Shown: positions 1-8,800 of the stretch, one piece after another
How the letters are laid out: each line of letters starts with the position of its first letter
Position numbering within the stretch: the stretch's first letter is position 1
Assembly: GCF_003261575.2 (NCBI RefSeq)
Contig: NZ_CP036175.1
Coordinates: 3,348,001-3,412,000 of the forward strand
Direction of reading: 5' to 3'
Source: Klebsiella huaxiensis
Lineage (GTDB): Bacteria; Pseudomonadota; Gammaproteobacteria; Enterobacterales; Enterobacteriaceae
DNA: 64,000 nt
Program-made: the position numbers and the translations under genes
The notes under the pieces: generated by a model
Databases searched by the model: none
What the model was told of the DNA's origin: nothing
Seen by the model: the letters and a program-made list of their open reading frames with translations, nothing else

Positions 1-1
1 C

Positions 2-214
2 CATAAGGCCCCTGCGCTGTCGGTCATGATGATCTTTTCAGACCTGTGTATCCGTTCAACCGAGGATTCCTATCGCCTGCAAGGCTGGGAAATTACGCAG
101 AAAAAAAGTGGTCTGGTACTGCGAACCTATGTTGCCACCCATCACGACGGTGATGAGTTTGAAATTACCCCCAAAGATTATATCGCGCGATATAACCAAC
201 TCCTTCCGCTGTAG
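2..214 (+). CDS. C-terminal part of an unidentified protein, cut by the window edge
   Basis: The frame is open from the left edge to a TAG stop at 212-214, so at least the last 70 residues of a protein are present. Two adjacent ATG codons at 26 and 29 could be starts of a 61-62 residue protein, but no Shine-Dalgarno sequence precedes them, so a longer upstream gene is more likely. The tail is mixed and soluble-looking, with no membrane segment, and ends in DYIARYNQLLPL. I do not recognise a family. It lies upstream of sapA on the same strand with a 318-bp gap. In E. coli the gene next to sapA is ymjA, which in this window lies at 47154 instead. Confidence 0.45.
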   Translation, partial: HKAPALSVMMIFSDLCIRSTEDSYRLQGWEITQKKSGLVLRTYVATHHDGDEFEITPKDYIARYNQLLPL

Positions 215-532
215 CCCTCCTTGTCCAGCCGCTGTGGAAACACGGCTAACTGGAGAAACCGCTAATAAAAAGATACCATGTGGCAAAAATCAGGGTGCCC
301 GCGCCCCGTGGGACATATGAATCTCTTTTCATAATACCTTCGCTCGCCTGACGCCAAACGCAGGGTGATTTAAGAGGTATACTCGAAGTTAATAAGCGGT
401 TTAAATTTGAATTAGTTGGCCAAATAACCAACGCAACCATCGCTTACATTATCTCCATGAGCAATTAAGGTGGTGGTAAATGTTATTTAATATTAATAAG
501 ATAGAGCCTTGCTCTGTAATCAAAAAGATACT
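215..532. other. Intergenic region upstream of sapA
   Basis: This 318-bp stretch holds no convincing gene. It should carry the sapABCDF promoter. The part from about 380 to 520 is AT-rich and contains a GGTATACT box near 377-384 that could be a -10 element, but no clear -35 partner was found. No terminator with a T-run is visible for the gene to the left. Confidence 0.4.
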
Positions 533-2176
533 ATGCGCCTGAAATTGTCATCTCTCCTGGCAGCCGTCTCCATGCTGTGCGGACAGGCCTTTGCCGCGCC
601 AGCGCTGCCTGCTCACGCTGATATCCGTGATAGCGGCTTTGTTTATTGCGTCAGCGGTCAGGTCAATACTTTTAATCCGCAAAAGGTCAGCAGCGGACTG
701 ATTGTCGACACGCTGGCCGCCCAGCTCTACGACCGCCTGCTTGATGTCGACCCTTATACTTACCGTCTGGTGCCTGAGCTAGCGGAGAGCTGGGAAGTAC
801 TGGATAACGGCGCGACCTACCGTTTCCATCTGCGCAACAACGTACCATTCCAGACGACCACCTGGTTCAAGCCGACCCGCAACTTTAATGCCGATGACGT
901 TATTTTCACCTTTGGGCGCATTTTTAACCGCGACCATCCGTGGCACAACGTTAACGGCAGCAGCTTCCCCTATTTCGACAGCCTGCAGTTCGCTGACAGC
1001 GTTGAAAGCGTACGTAAGCTGGATAACCAGACCGTCGAGTTTCGCTTGAAACGCCCGGACGCCTCGTTCCTTTGGCACCTGGCGACCCACTACGCCTCAG
1101 TCATGTCGGCGGAATATGCCGCGAAGCTGGCGCAGGGCGATCGTCAGGAGCTGATTGACCGCCAGCCGGTCGGCACCGGTCCGTTCCAGTTGGAAGAGTA
1201 TCGAAGTGGCCAGTACATCCGGCTACAGCGCCATTCAGCCTACTGGCGCGGCACGCCGTTGATGCCGCAGGTTGTCGTCGACCTCGGTTCTGGCGGGACA
1301 GGTCGCCTGTCGAAATTGCTCACCGGCGAGTGCGACGTGCTAGCCTGGCCCGCAGCCAGCCAGCTCTCAATTTTGCGTGACGATCCGCGACTGCGTTTGA
1401 CCCTGCGTCCAGGGATGAATATCGCCTGGCTGGCGTTTAACACTGCGAAACCTCCGCTCGATAACCCGGAAGTTCGTCATGCACTGGCGCTGGCGATTAA
1501 TAACCAGCGTCTGATGCAATCGATCTACTACGGCACGGCGGAAACCGCGGCGTCGATGCTGCCACGCGCCTCCTGGGCCTACGATAATGACGCCAAGATT
1601 ACCGAATACAATCCAGCGAAAGCGCGCGCCCAACTGAAAGCGCTGGGGCTGGAAAAGCTAACCCTTAAACTGTGGGTGCCAACCAGTTCGCAAGCCTGGA
1701 ACCCCAGCCCGCTGAAAACCGCCGAGCTTATTCAGGCGGATATGGCGCAGATTGGTGTAAAAGTGATTATCGTGCCGGTTGAAGGTCGTTTCCAGGAGGC
1801 AAGATTGATGGATATGAACCACGATCTAACGCTCTCTGGCTGGGCAACGGACAGCAACGATCCGGACAGTTTTTTCCGCCCGCTACTGAGCTGTGCGGCG
1901 ATTACCTCGCAAACCAACTACGCTCACTGGTGTAACCGCGAGTTCGATGAAGTGCTGCAAAAAGCGCTGACCTCGCAGCAGCTGGCATCACGTATTGAAG
2001 CCTATAAAGAGGCGCAGCACATTCTCGCCAACGAACTGCCAGTACTGCCGTTGGCTTCTTCGCTGCGTTTACAGGCTTACCGTTACGATATGAGAGGCCT
2101 GGTGCTGAGCCCGTTTGGCAATGCTTCCTTTGCGGGCGTCTCGCGCGAGAAAGAAGACGAGGTGAAAAAACCATGA
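533..2176 (+). CDS. sapA: SapA periplasmic peptide-binding protein of the Sap ABC transporter
   Basis: This is the solute-binding subunit of the SapABCDF transporter, linked in enteric bacteria to antimicrobial-peptide resistance and putrescine export. The 547-residue protein matches E. coli SapA (547 aa) almost throughout, for example HADIRDSGFVYCVSGQ after the signal peptide and the C-terminal REKEDEVKKP. It belongs to the extracellular solute-binding family 5 (DppA/OppA-like). Residues 1-21 form a signal peptide with a basic N-end, a hydrophobic core and AFA before the cleavage site; I see no lipobox. An in-frame ATG lies 24 bp upstream (509), but the start at 533 gives the family length. 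The stop overlaps the sapB start as ATGA, so translation is probably coupled. Confidence 0.96.
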   Translation: MRLKLSSLLAAVSMLCGQAFAAPALPAHADIRDSGFVYCVSGQVNTFNPQKVSSGLIVDTLAAQLYDRLLDVDPYTYRLVPELAESWEVLDNGATYRFHLRNNVPFQTTTWFKPTRNFNADDVIFTFGRIFNRDHPWHNVNGSSFPYFDSLQFADSVESVRKLDNQTVEFRLKRPDASFLWHLATHYASVMSAEYAAKLAQGDRQELIDRQPVGTGPFQLEEYRSGQYIRLQRHSAYWRGTPLMPQVVVDLGSGGTGRLSKLLTGECDVLAWPAASQLSILRDDPRLRLTLRPGMNIAWLAFNTAKPPLDNPEVRHALALAINNQRLMQSIYYGTAETAASMLPRASWAYDNDAKITEYNPAKARAQLKALGLEKLTLKLWVPTSSQAWNPSPLKTAELIQADMAQIGVKVIIVPVEGRFQEARLMDMNHDLTLSGWATDSNDPDSFFRPLLSCAAITSQTNYAHWCNREFDEVLQKALTSQQLASRIEAYKEAQHILANELPVLPLASSLRLQAYRYDMRGLVLSPFGNASFAGVSREKEDEVKKP

Positions 2177-3138
2177 TTATTTTTACCCTGCGCCGCTTCC
2201 TGCTGCTGCTGATTACGCTCTTTCTGCTAACCTTCGTCGGCTTTAGTCTGAGCTATTTCACGCCGCACGCCCCGCTACAGGGCGCTTCGCTGTGGAACGC
2301 CTGGTTGTTCTGGTTTGAAGGGGTACTGCACTGGGATTTCGGCGTCTCCAGCATCAACGGTCAACTGATCTCCGAGCAGCTCAAAGAGGTTTTCCCGGCC
2401 ACCATGGAGTTGTGCATCCTCGCCTTCGGCTTCGCGCTGTTGGTCGGCATTCCCGTCGGTATGCTGGCAGGGATTATGCGCAACAAATGGCCGGACACCC
2501 TGATTAGCGCCCTGGCGCTGATGGGCTTTTCTATTCCTGTCTTCTGGCTGGCGCTGCTGCTGACCCTGTTCTTCTCCCTGACGTTAGGCTGGTTCCCGGT
2601 TTCAGGGCGCTTCGACCTGCTATATGAAGTCAAGACAGTCACCGGTTTTGCGCTGATTGACGCCTGGCTTTCTGATTCGCCGTGGCGTCATGAAATGATC
2701 GTCAGCGCCGCGCGTCATATGGTGCTGCCAGTGCTCACCCTGGCGGTAGCGCCGACTACCGAAGTGATCCGCCTGATGCGTATCAGCACCAGCGAAGTTT
2801 ACGACACGAACTATGTCAAAGCCGCTGCGACTCGCGGCGTTTCACGGCGCACCATTTTGCATCGCCACGTGCTGCACAATGCGCTGCCGCCAGTGATCCC
2901 GCGTCTGGGGCTGCAGTTTTCCACCATGCTGACGCTGGCGATGATTACCGAAATGGTCTTTAGCTGGCCTGGCCTGGGCCGCTGGCTAATCAATGCGATT
3001 CGCCAACAGGACTACGCCGCTATCTCTGCGGGCGTGATGGTCATCGGCGCGCTGGTGATAATTGTTAACGTGATATCAGATATTCTGGGTGCCATGGCTA
3101 ACCCACTGAAACATAAGGAATGGTATGCCCTACGATAG
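2173..3138 (+). CDS. sapB: SapB inner-membrane permease subunit
   Basis: First permease subunit of the Sap transporter, a DppB/OppB-type binding-protein-dependent transport protein of 321 residues. It has an N-terminal membrane segment at about residues 8-28, then five more hydrophobic segments. The cytoplasmic EAA-type loop, which contacts the ATPases, is visible around AAATRGVSRRTILHRHVLHN near residue 215. It starts inside the sapA stop codon (ATGA) and overlaps sapC by 14 bp, so the five genes form one tightly coupled operon. Length and sequence agree with the E. coli protein, and nothing is unusual. Confidence 0.96.
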   Translation: MIIFTLRRFLLLLITLFLLTFVGFSLSYFTPHAPLQGASLWNAWLFWFEGVLHWDFGVSSINGQLISEQLKEVFPATMELCILAFGFALLVGIPVGMLAGIMRNKWPDTLISALALMGFSIPVFWLALLLTLFFSLTLGWFPVSGRFDLLYEVKTVTGFALIDAWLSDSPWRHEMIVSAARHMVLPVLTLAVAPTTEVIRLMRISTSEVYDTNYVKAAATRGVSRRTILHRHVLHNALPPVIPRLGLQFSTMLTLAMITEMVFSWPGLGRWLINAIRQQDYAAISAGVMVIGALVIIVNVISDILGAMANPLKHKEWYALR

Positions 3139-4015
3139 CGTTTATCTGGAGAAGCGCCCGCCGGGTGCGCTGCGCACCGTATGGCGAAAATTCTACGGTG
3201 ATACCACCGCGATGGTGGGCCTGTACGGCTGTGGAGCGCTGGTGTTGTTGTGCGTTTTCGGCGGCTGGTTTGCTCCATACGGCATCGACCAGCAGTTTCT
3301 TGGCTATCAGCTGTTGCCGCCATCATGGTCGCGCTACGGTGAAGTGTCGTTCTTTCTCGGCACTGACGATCTTGGCCGTGACGTCCTCAGCCGCCTGCTA
3401 AGCGGCGCGGCGCCCACGGTCGGCGGCGCATTTGTGGTCACACTCGCCGCGACGCTGCTGGGTCTGGTGCTTGGCGTGATTGCCGGCTCGACTCACGGCC
3501 TGCGTTCGGCGGTGATGAATCATATTCTCGATACTCTGCTGTCGATCCCATCCCTGCTGCTGGCGATTATCGTTGTCGCCTTCGCCGGACCACATCTCAG
3601 CCACGCGATGTTCGCGGTCTGGCTGGCGCTGCTGCCGCGTATGGTGCGGTCTGTTTACAGCATGGTGCATGATGAGCTGGAAAAAGAGTACGTTATTGCC
3701 GCGCGCCTCGACGGAGCATCAACGCTGAATATTTTATGGTTTGCAGTGCTGCCGAATATTACCTCCGGCCTGGTCACCGAAATCACCCGGGCGCTGTCGA
3801 TGGCGATTCTGGATATTGCCGCGCTGGGATTCCTTGACCTCGGCGCTCAGCTCCCCTCGCCGGAGTGGGGAGCGATGCTCGGCGACGCGCTGGAGCTGAT
3901 TTACGTCGCGCCGTGGACGGTCATGCTGCCAGGCGGAGCAATTATGCTAAGCGTCCTGCTGGTTAACCTGCTGGGCGACGGGATCCGCCGCGCAATTATC
4001 GCAGGGGTGGAATAA
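3125..4015 (+). CDS. sapC: SapC inner-membrane permease subunit
   Basis: Second permease subunit of the Sap transporter, 296 residues, in the DppC/OppC family. The N-terminal cytoplasmic region opens with MPYDSVYLEKRPPG. A first membrane segment at about 33-52 follows, then the family signature GTDDLGRDVLSRLLSG in the periplasmic loop, then five more membrane segments. The EAA loop EYVIAARLDGASTLNILW near residue 187 is the expected ATPase contact. It overlaps sapB at its 5' end, and its stop overlaps the sapD ATG by one base. It should pair with SapB to form the channel. Confidence 0.96.
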   Translation: MPYDSVYLEKRPPGALRTVWRKFYGDTTAMVGLYGCGALVLLCVFGGWFAPYGIDQQFLGYQLLPPSWSRYGEVSFFLGTDDLGRDVLSRLLSGAAPTVGGAFVVTLAATLLGLVLGVIAGSTHGLRSAVMNHILDTLLSIPSLLLAIIVVAFAGPHLSHAMFAVWLALLPRMVRSVYSMVHDELEKEYVIAARLDGASTLNILWFAVLPNITSGLVTEITRALSMAILDIAALGFLDLGAQLPSPEWGAMLGDALELIYVAPWTVMLPGGAIMLSVLLVNLLGDGIRRAIIAGVE

Positions 4016-5007
4016 TGCCGTTACTCGATATCCGTAATTTAACCATCGAATTCAAGACTAACGAAGGCTGGGTTAAAGCCGTCGATCGCGTCAGCCTGAC
4101 CCTTGCCGAAGGGGAAATTCGCGGCCTGGTTGGGGAGTCTGGCTCGGGTAAGAGCTTAATCGCCAAGGCTATTTGCGGCGTCACTAAAGACAACTGGCGG
4201 GTCACCGCCGACCGTATGCGCTTCGATGATATCGACCTGCTGCGTCTCTCGGTTCGCGAGCGCCGTAAGCTGGTGGGCCACAACGTCTCGATGATTTTTC
4301 AGGAGCCGCAATCCTGTCTCGATCCTTCCGAACGCATCGGCCAGCAGCTGACGCAGAATATCCCCGGCTGGACCTTTAAAGGTCGCTGGTGGCAGCGTCC
4401 AGGCTGGCGCAAACGGCGCGCAATCGAACTGTTGCACCGCGTAGGGATCAAAGATCATAAAGATGCAATGCGCAGCTTCCCCTATGAGTTGACGGACGGA
4501 GAGTGCCAGAAGGTAATGATTGCCATCGCGCTGGCTAACCAGCCGCGGCTGCTGATTGCCGATGAGCCGACCAACGCCATGGAACCCACTACCCAGGCAC
4601 AAATTATCCGTCTGCTGACGCGGCTCAACCAGAACAACAACACCACCATTTTACTGATCAGTCACGATATGCAGATGCTGAGCAAATGGGCGGACAAAAT
4701 TAACGTGATGTACTGCGGACAGACGGTGGAAAGCGCGCCGAGCGAAGAGCTGGTGACGATCCCCCATCATCCGTATACCCAGGCGCTGATTCGGGCAATT
4801 CCGGATTTCGGTAGCGCCATGCCGCATAAAAGCCGACTCAATACTATGCCAGGGGCCATCCCGCTACTTGAACAACTGCCCATCGGCTGTCGTCTCGGGC
4901 CGCGTTGTCCCTACGCCCAGCGGGAATGCATCGAAACGCCTCGCCTGGTGGGCGTGCGTAATCATCTCTACGCCTGTCATTTCCCGCTGAACATGGAGAA
5001 AGAGTGA
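4015..5007 (+). CDS. sapD: SapD ATP-binding subunit of the Sap transporter
   Basis: ABC ATPase of 330 residues in the OppD/DppD family. Walker A is GESGSGKS at residues 40-47, Walker B is LLIADEPT, and the C-terminal oligopeptide-transporter extension carries the cysteine cluster C-x7-C-x6-C (GCRLGPRCPYAQRECIE). The ABC signature is degenerate: LTDGECQK replaces LSGGQ, and NAMEPTTQ replaces the usual D-loop SALD. The E. coli protein shows the same changes, so this is a family trait rather than damage. In E. coli SapD also supports Trk potassium uptake (the old trkE locus). sapF starts one base after its stop. Confidence 0.95.
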   Translation: MPLLDIRNLTIEFKTNEGWVKAVDRVSLTLAEGEIRGLVGESGSGKSLIAKAICGVTKDNWRVTADRMRFDDIDLLRLSVRERRKLVGHNVSMIFQEPQSCLDPSERIGQQLTQNIPGWTFKGRWWQRPGWRKRRAIELLHRVGIKDHKDAMRSFPYELTDGECQKVMIAIALANQPRLLIADEPTNAMEPTTQAQIIRLLTRLNQNNNTTILLISHDMQMLSKWADKINVMYCGQTVESAPSEELVTIPHHPYTQALIRAIPDFGSAMPHKSRLNTMPGAIPLLEQLPIGCRLGPRCPYAQRECIETPRLVGVRNHLYACHFPLNMEKE

Positions 5008-5008
5008 A

Positions 5009-5818
5009 ATGGTCGAAACGTTGCTTGAAGTACGCAATCTGAGTAAGACCTTTCGCTACCGTACCGGATGGTTTCATCGACAAACCGTGGACGCGGTCAA
5101 GCCGCTGAGCTTTACCCTGCGTGAACGCCAGACTCTGGCAATTATTGGCGAGAACGGCTCAGGGAAATCAACGCTGGCGAAAATGCTTGCCGGTATGGTC
5201 GAACCCAGCACCGGCGAACTGCTGATTGATGACCATCAGCTGGAGTTCGGCGATTACTCTTATCGTAGCCAACAGATTCGTATGATCTTTCAGGATCCGT
5301 CGACTTCGCTCAACCCACGGCAGCGAATTTCTCAAATTCTCGATTTTCCGCTGCGTCTGAATACTGACCTCGAGCCTGAAGCGCGGCAAAAGCAGATTAT
5401 CGAAACGCTCCGTATGGTCGGGTTACTGCCAGACCATGTGAGTTACTATCCGCATATGCTGGCGCCAGGGCAAAAACAGCGCCTCGGTCTGGCGCGGGCG
5501 CTGATTCTGCGCCCGAAGGTGATTATTTGCGATGAGGCGCTGGCGTCGTTGGATATGTCGATGCGTTCACAGTTAATCAATCTGATGCTGGAGTTACAGG
5601 AGAAACAGGGTATCTCCTATATCTACGTCACCCAGCATCTGGGGATGATGAAACATATCAGCGATCAGGTTTTAGTGATGCATCAGGGGGAAGTGGTCGA
5701 ACGTGGCAGCACCGCAGATGTACTGGCCTCACCGCTACATGACCTGACCAAACGTCTTATCGCCGGGCATTTTGGCGAGGCGCTCACGGCCGACGCCTGG
5801 CGTAAAGACGGCAAATAA
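5009..5818 (+). CDS. sapF: SapF ATP-binding subunit of the Sap transporter
   Basis: Second ABC ATPase of the Sap system, 269 residues, OppF/DppF family. Visible motifs are Walker A GENGSGKS near residue 49, Walker B VIICDEALASLD, and a signature LAPGQKQR in place of LSGGQ. Together with SapD this gives a heterodimer in which both signature motifs depart from consensus. It is the last gene of sapABCDF; the next gene, a HutD/Ves protein, begins only 18 bp downstream and may be cotranscribed. The start is fixed by spacing to the sapD stop and by agreement with E. coli SapF. Confidence 0.95.
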   Translation: MVETLLEVRNLSKTFRYRTGWFHRQTVDAVKPLSFTLRERQTLAIIGENGSGKSTLAKMLAGMVEPSTGELLIDDHQLEFGDYSYRSQQIRMIFQDPSTSLNPRQRISQILDFPLRLNTDLEPEARQKQIIETLRMVGLLPDHVSYYPHMLAPGQKQRLGLARALILRPKVIICDEALASLDMSMRSQLINLMLELQEKQGISYIYVTQHLGMMKHISDQVLVMHQGEVVERGSTADVLASPLHDLTKRLIAGHFGEALTADAWRKDGK

Positions 5819-5836
5819 TCCGAGGCGCACATTACG

Positions 5837-6379
5837 ATGATTATTCCGGTTCAGTTTTCCTCTTTACCCGTGACGCCGTGGAAAAACGGCGGCGGCGAAA
5901 CTCGCGAAATTGTCAGTCTCCCCTCGCCTGATGCGCCTTTTATCTGGCGCGCCAGTATTGCCACCCTGAGTAATGATGGGCCGTTTTCCCTCTTTCCTGA
6001 GGTTGACCGGGTAATTACCCTTCTTGAAGGGCAGCCGCTGTGGCTGCACGGCGACAACATCGCGCAGCGCCTTGAATTATGGCAACCGTGGGCTTTTGCC
6101 GGAGAATGGCCCCTCGTCAGCGAGGGCATTTCCGGACGCGGCCTGGATTTCAATATCATGACTCAGCGCTCGCGCGCCGCCGCTCAGGTCACGGTTGTCG
6201 CAGAGCAACAGCAGCCCGGAGCGGAAGGTATCGCCTGGGTGTTGCAAGGTCGCTGGCAGCTAGCTGGCAAGACCTGTACAGCAGGCTCAGGGATCTGGTG
6301 GCACGGCGAGTCGCCGGGAGAGCTGCTCCCGCAATCAGCGGATGCCCGGCTTTTGCTGGCCGAGATTGAACGCCGCTAA
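5837..6379 (+). CDS. ves: HutD/Ves family cupin protein
   Basis: A 180-residue protein of the HutD/Ves family, small bicupin proteins of uncertain function; E. coli Ves was described as a cold- and stress-inducible protein. Family hallmarks seen are TPWKNGGGETREI at residues 13-25, FIWRASIATL, GPFSLFPEVDRVITLLEG, DFNIMTQR and a C-terminal LLLAEIERR. Residues 13-75 are the best-conserved part. It sits 18 bp after sapF, where E. coli carries ycjD, so it may ride on the sap transcript. The family call is firm. The symbol is less so, because E. coli ves lies elsewhere and this could be a paralogue. Confidence 0.75.
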   Translation: MIIPVQFSSLPVTPWKNGGGETREIVSLPSPDAPFIWRASIATLSNDGPFSLFPEVDRVITLLEGQPLWLHGDNIAQRLELWQPWAFAGEWPLVSEGISGRGLDFNIMTQRSRAAAQVTVVAEQQQPGAEGIAWVLQGRWQLAGKTCTAGSGIWWHGESPGELLPQSADARLLLAEIERR

Positions 6380-6429
6380 CAACGGATGTCTGTTATAGCA
6401 GAAGGTATACTCTTTTGTATGCACGGTAA

Positions 6430-6453
6430 CCCTTACGTGATAAGGCGTAAGGG
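6430..6453 (+). other. 8-bp inverted repeat upstream of fabI
   Basis: CCCTTACG (6430-6437) and CGTAAGGG (6446-6453) can form a perfect stem with an 8-nt loop. No T-run follows, so it is a weak candidate terminator for the sap/ves transcript or a structured leader element. Confidence 0.4.
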
Positions 6454-6470
6454 ACAACAGAAAAATATCG

Positions 6471-6500
6471 TGACACAAGGGGTCGTCAGTGGGATATAAT
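6471..6500 (+). promoter_or_regulatory. Probable fabI promoter
   Basis: A consensus -10 TATAAT lies at 6495-6500. A TGACAC/GTGACA box near 6470-6476 is a reasonable -35 at 18-19 bp. A start near 6507 would give an approximately 85-nt leader containing the palindrome GTTATTTTGAAATAAC (6517-6532). Confidence 0.55.
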
Positions 6501-6590
6501 TCCCGGCTAAATTTGAGTTATTTTGAAATAACAACGCTAACCAAATGATTGTTAAAGTAAAAATACGCAATAACGATAAGGATTAAAGCT

Positions 6591-7379
6591 ATGGGTTTTC
6601 TTTCCGGTAAGCGCATTCTGTTGACTGGCCTTGCCAGCAAACTGTCCATCGCCTACGGTATTGCGCAAGCAATGCACCGTGAAGGGGCTGAACTGGCGTT
6701 CACCTATCAGAACGAAAAACTGAAAGGTCGTGTGGAAGAATTTGCTGCGGCACTGGGTTCCAACATCGTACTGCCGTGCGACGTGGCTGAAGATGAGAGC
6801 ATTGAATCTCTGTTCACCGAGCTGGAAAAAGTATGGCCTAAGTTCGACGGTTTCGTGCACTCCATCGGCTTCGCTCCGGCAGATCAGTTGGACGGCGATT
6901 ATGTTAACGCGGTCACTCGTGAAGGCTTCAAAATCGCCCACGATATCAGCGCCTACAGCTTTGTGGCGATGGCTAAAGCCTGCCGCGGCATGCTGAACCC
7001 AGGCTCCGCCCTGCTGACGCTGTCCTACCTGGGTGCTGAGCGCGCGATCCCGAACTACAACGTAATGGGTCTGGCGAAAGCGTCCCTCGAAGCTAACGTT
7101 CGTTATATGGCGAACGCTATGGGTCCGGAAGGCGTTCGCGTTAACGCTATCTCTGCCGGTCCGATTCGTACCCTGGCCGCTTCCGGCATTAAAGATTTCC
7201 GTAAGATGCTGGCGCACTGCGAAGCGGTCACTCCGATCCGCCGCACCGTCACCACTGAAGACGTGGGTAACAGTGCAGCATTCCTGTGCTCCGACCTGTC
7301 TGCAGGCATCTCCGGTGAAGTCGTTCACGTTGACGGTGGTTTCAGCATCGCCGCAATGAACGAGCTGGAACTGAAATAA
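6591..7379 (+). CDS. fabI: FabI enoyl-[acyl-carrier-protein] reductase (NADH)
   Basis: Catalyses the last reduction of each fatty-acid elongation cycle in the cytoplasm and is the target of triclosan and isoniazid-like inhibitors. The 262-residue protein is an atypical short-chain dehydrogenase. The N-terminal nucleotide-binding motif is TGLASKLSIAYGIA. The catalytic residues Tyr146, Tyr156 and Lys163 lie in SYLGAERAIPNYNVMGLAKA. Gly93 in HSIGFAP is the wild-type residue whose change gives triclosan resistance, so no resistance substitution is seen at that site. It stands alone, with its own promoter and a hairpin 8 bp downstream. Its codon usage looks like that of a highly expressed gene. 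Confidence 0.98.
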   Translation: MGFLSGKRILLTGLASKLSIAYGIAQAMHREGAELAFTYQNEKLKGRVEEFAAALGSNIVLPCDVAEDESIESLFTELEKVWPKFDGFVHSIGFAPADQLDGDYVNAVTREGFKIAHDISAYSFVAMAKACRGMLNPGSALLTLSYLGAERAIPNYNVMGLAKASLEANVRYMANAMGPEGVRVNAISAGPIRTLAASGIKDFRKMLAHCEAVTPIRRTVTTEDVGNSAAFLCSDLSAGISGEVVHVDGGFSIAAMNELELK

Positions 7380-7387
7380 GTTCTTTG

Positions 7388-7417
7388 CCCTCCTCGCGTC
7401 CGTGAGGAGGGTGCTTT
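7388..7417 (+). terminator. fabI terminator
   Basis: CCCTCCTC (7388-7395) pairs perfectly with GAGGAGGG (7404-7411) over an 8-nt loop, followed by TGCTTT. The T-run is short, so efficiency is uncertain. Confidence 0.65.
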
Positions 7418-7561
7418 CCCCCGCACTTTTCTTTTGTTATTCCAATCCGCTATTTGTTAGCACGTATCAATATTTTCTCCCGCTCCGGGGTTAAGCCAGG
7501 ATAGTTCAGCATAGCGCAACCGCGAAACGGTGGTTTGCCACATACCGAACAAGGATCCCCC

Positions 7562-8719
7562 ATGGAGCAACGCCGCGTTAACGGCAAAAACCACTGGTAT
7601 CATGAGACCCAGTCAACAATCTGCCCGGTGGATGTATTGCCGCTCGTCCCTGAAGCCGCCCATGTCGAAGATCGCTTTCTACTCGACCTGACTCTGCCCG
7701 AGGATCTTTTCCAGGCGCATGCGCGTTGGATAGCGCCTGCCCGTCAGTTAGCCGATGCCTTCTTCCCGACGACGGTAGTTGTGAGCCGCTTGCAAACATT
7801 TAATGCCTACGACCGGCTAAGTACTGCGCTGACCGTGGCACAGGTTTACGGCGTACAGCGCCTGTGTAACCACTATGCCGCCCGTCTGGCACCGCTTCCC
7901 GGCCCGGACTCTTCGCGAGAGAGCAACCGTCGTCTGGCACAGATCACGCAATATGCTCGCCAGCTTGCCAGCTCGCCTTCGGTCATTAACGCGCTATCGC
8001 GCAGTCAGTTGGATGAGGTGGGCTTGACCAGCCGCGATATTATTCTGATCAATCAGATTGTTGGCTTTGTCGGCTTTCAGGCCCGCGCTATCGCCGCATT
8101 CCAGGCCGCATTAGGTTATCCGGTTCGCTGGATACCCGGCATGCCACAGCAAGAAGATGCGCCAGAAGCGCTTTTTGCCGCGAGTGATATTGATTGGCAG
8201 CCGGGCCTGGACGATTCAGATTTACACTACGCCAATGATGAGCGTCAATTGCTGTTAGCTGACTGGCAGAAGCATCCGGGTTTGTTCGAACTGGCACCGC
8301 TGCTGGCGACACAGGAGTCACCGCTTAATGTGCTGGAACAAGTTCTGACATATCTCAGCGACGCGCAACAGTTTGTCAGTCAGGTGGCGCTGATAACCGC
8401 ACGCATTAACGGTAGTACCAGTTGCTTCAACGCCTGGGTCGCACGATGTTCGGATTTGCCAGACCTTATTGAGGCGTTGCGTGGCCATGAGGCAGACGCT
8501 CAGGCATGGGGGCAGCAACATCCCCAGGAGCGCGTCATTTTACAGGCCGTCCAGCTCTTGACCCGAGCGCCAGACCGCTTCAGCGCCGCCCAGCTAACTC
8601 CCCTTATTGAATACGGACTCTCTCGTACTTCGGCTATCGACCTTCTTGCCTGGTGCGGGCTATGCGGTTGGATGAATCGGCTGAAAATCGCCCTCGGGAA
8701 TGTGAGTCAGCAGACGTAA
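7562..8719 (+). CDS. yciW: YciW, CMD-domain protein linked to sulfur metabolism
   Basis: A 385-residue protein matching E. coli YciW, a poorly characterised member of the carboxymuconolactone-decarboxylase/alkylhydroperoxidase-like group and reported in E. coli to be in the CysB regulon. Conserved blocks are GKNHWYHETQS at the N-terminus, VQRLCNHYAARLAPLPGPDSS, SNRRLAQITQYARQLAS and GFVGFQARAIAAFQAALGYP with VRWIPGM. I chose the ATG at 7562 because AAGGA lies 6 bp upstream and it reproduces the known N-end; an ATG at 7535 in the same frame lacks a good ribosome site. I see no classic CxxC redox pair, so the enzyme activity is unclear. cysB itself lies at 20706-21680. Confidence 0.85.
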   Translation: MEQRRVNGKNHWYHETQSTICPVDVLPLVPEAAHVEDRFLLDLTLPEDLFQAHARWIAPARQLADAFFPTTVVVSRLQTFNAYDRLSTALTVAQVYGVQRLCNHYAARLAPLPGPDSSRESNRRLAQITQYARQLASSPSVINALSRSQLDEVGLTSRDIILINQIVGFVGFQARAIAAFQAALGYPVRWIPGMPQQEDAPEALFAASDIDWQPGLDDSDLHYANDERQLLLADWQKHPGLFELAPLLATQESPLNVLEQVLTYLSDAQQFVSQVALITARINGSTSCFNAWVARCSDLPDLIEALRGHEADAQAWGQQHPQERVILQAVQLLTRAPDRFSAAQLTPLIEYGLSRTSAIDLLAWCGLCGWMNRLKIALGNVSQQT

Positions 8720-8800
8720 AATGCTGAAACAGCGCTTGCTGAGGCAGGCATATTCGCGTAAAAATGTCAGCCGCTCTTTTAGCCACGAAAATAAGAAATT

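Noticed and set aside
6552..7328. A 258-codon open frame opposite fabI
   Set aside because: It covers most of fabI in reverse, has no recognisable domain and reflects fabI codon bias.
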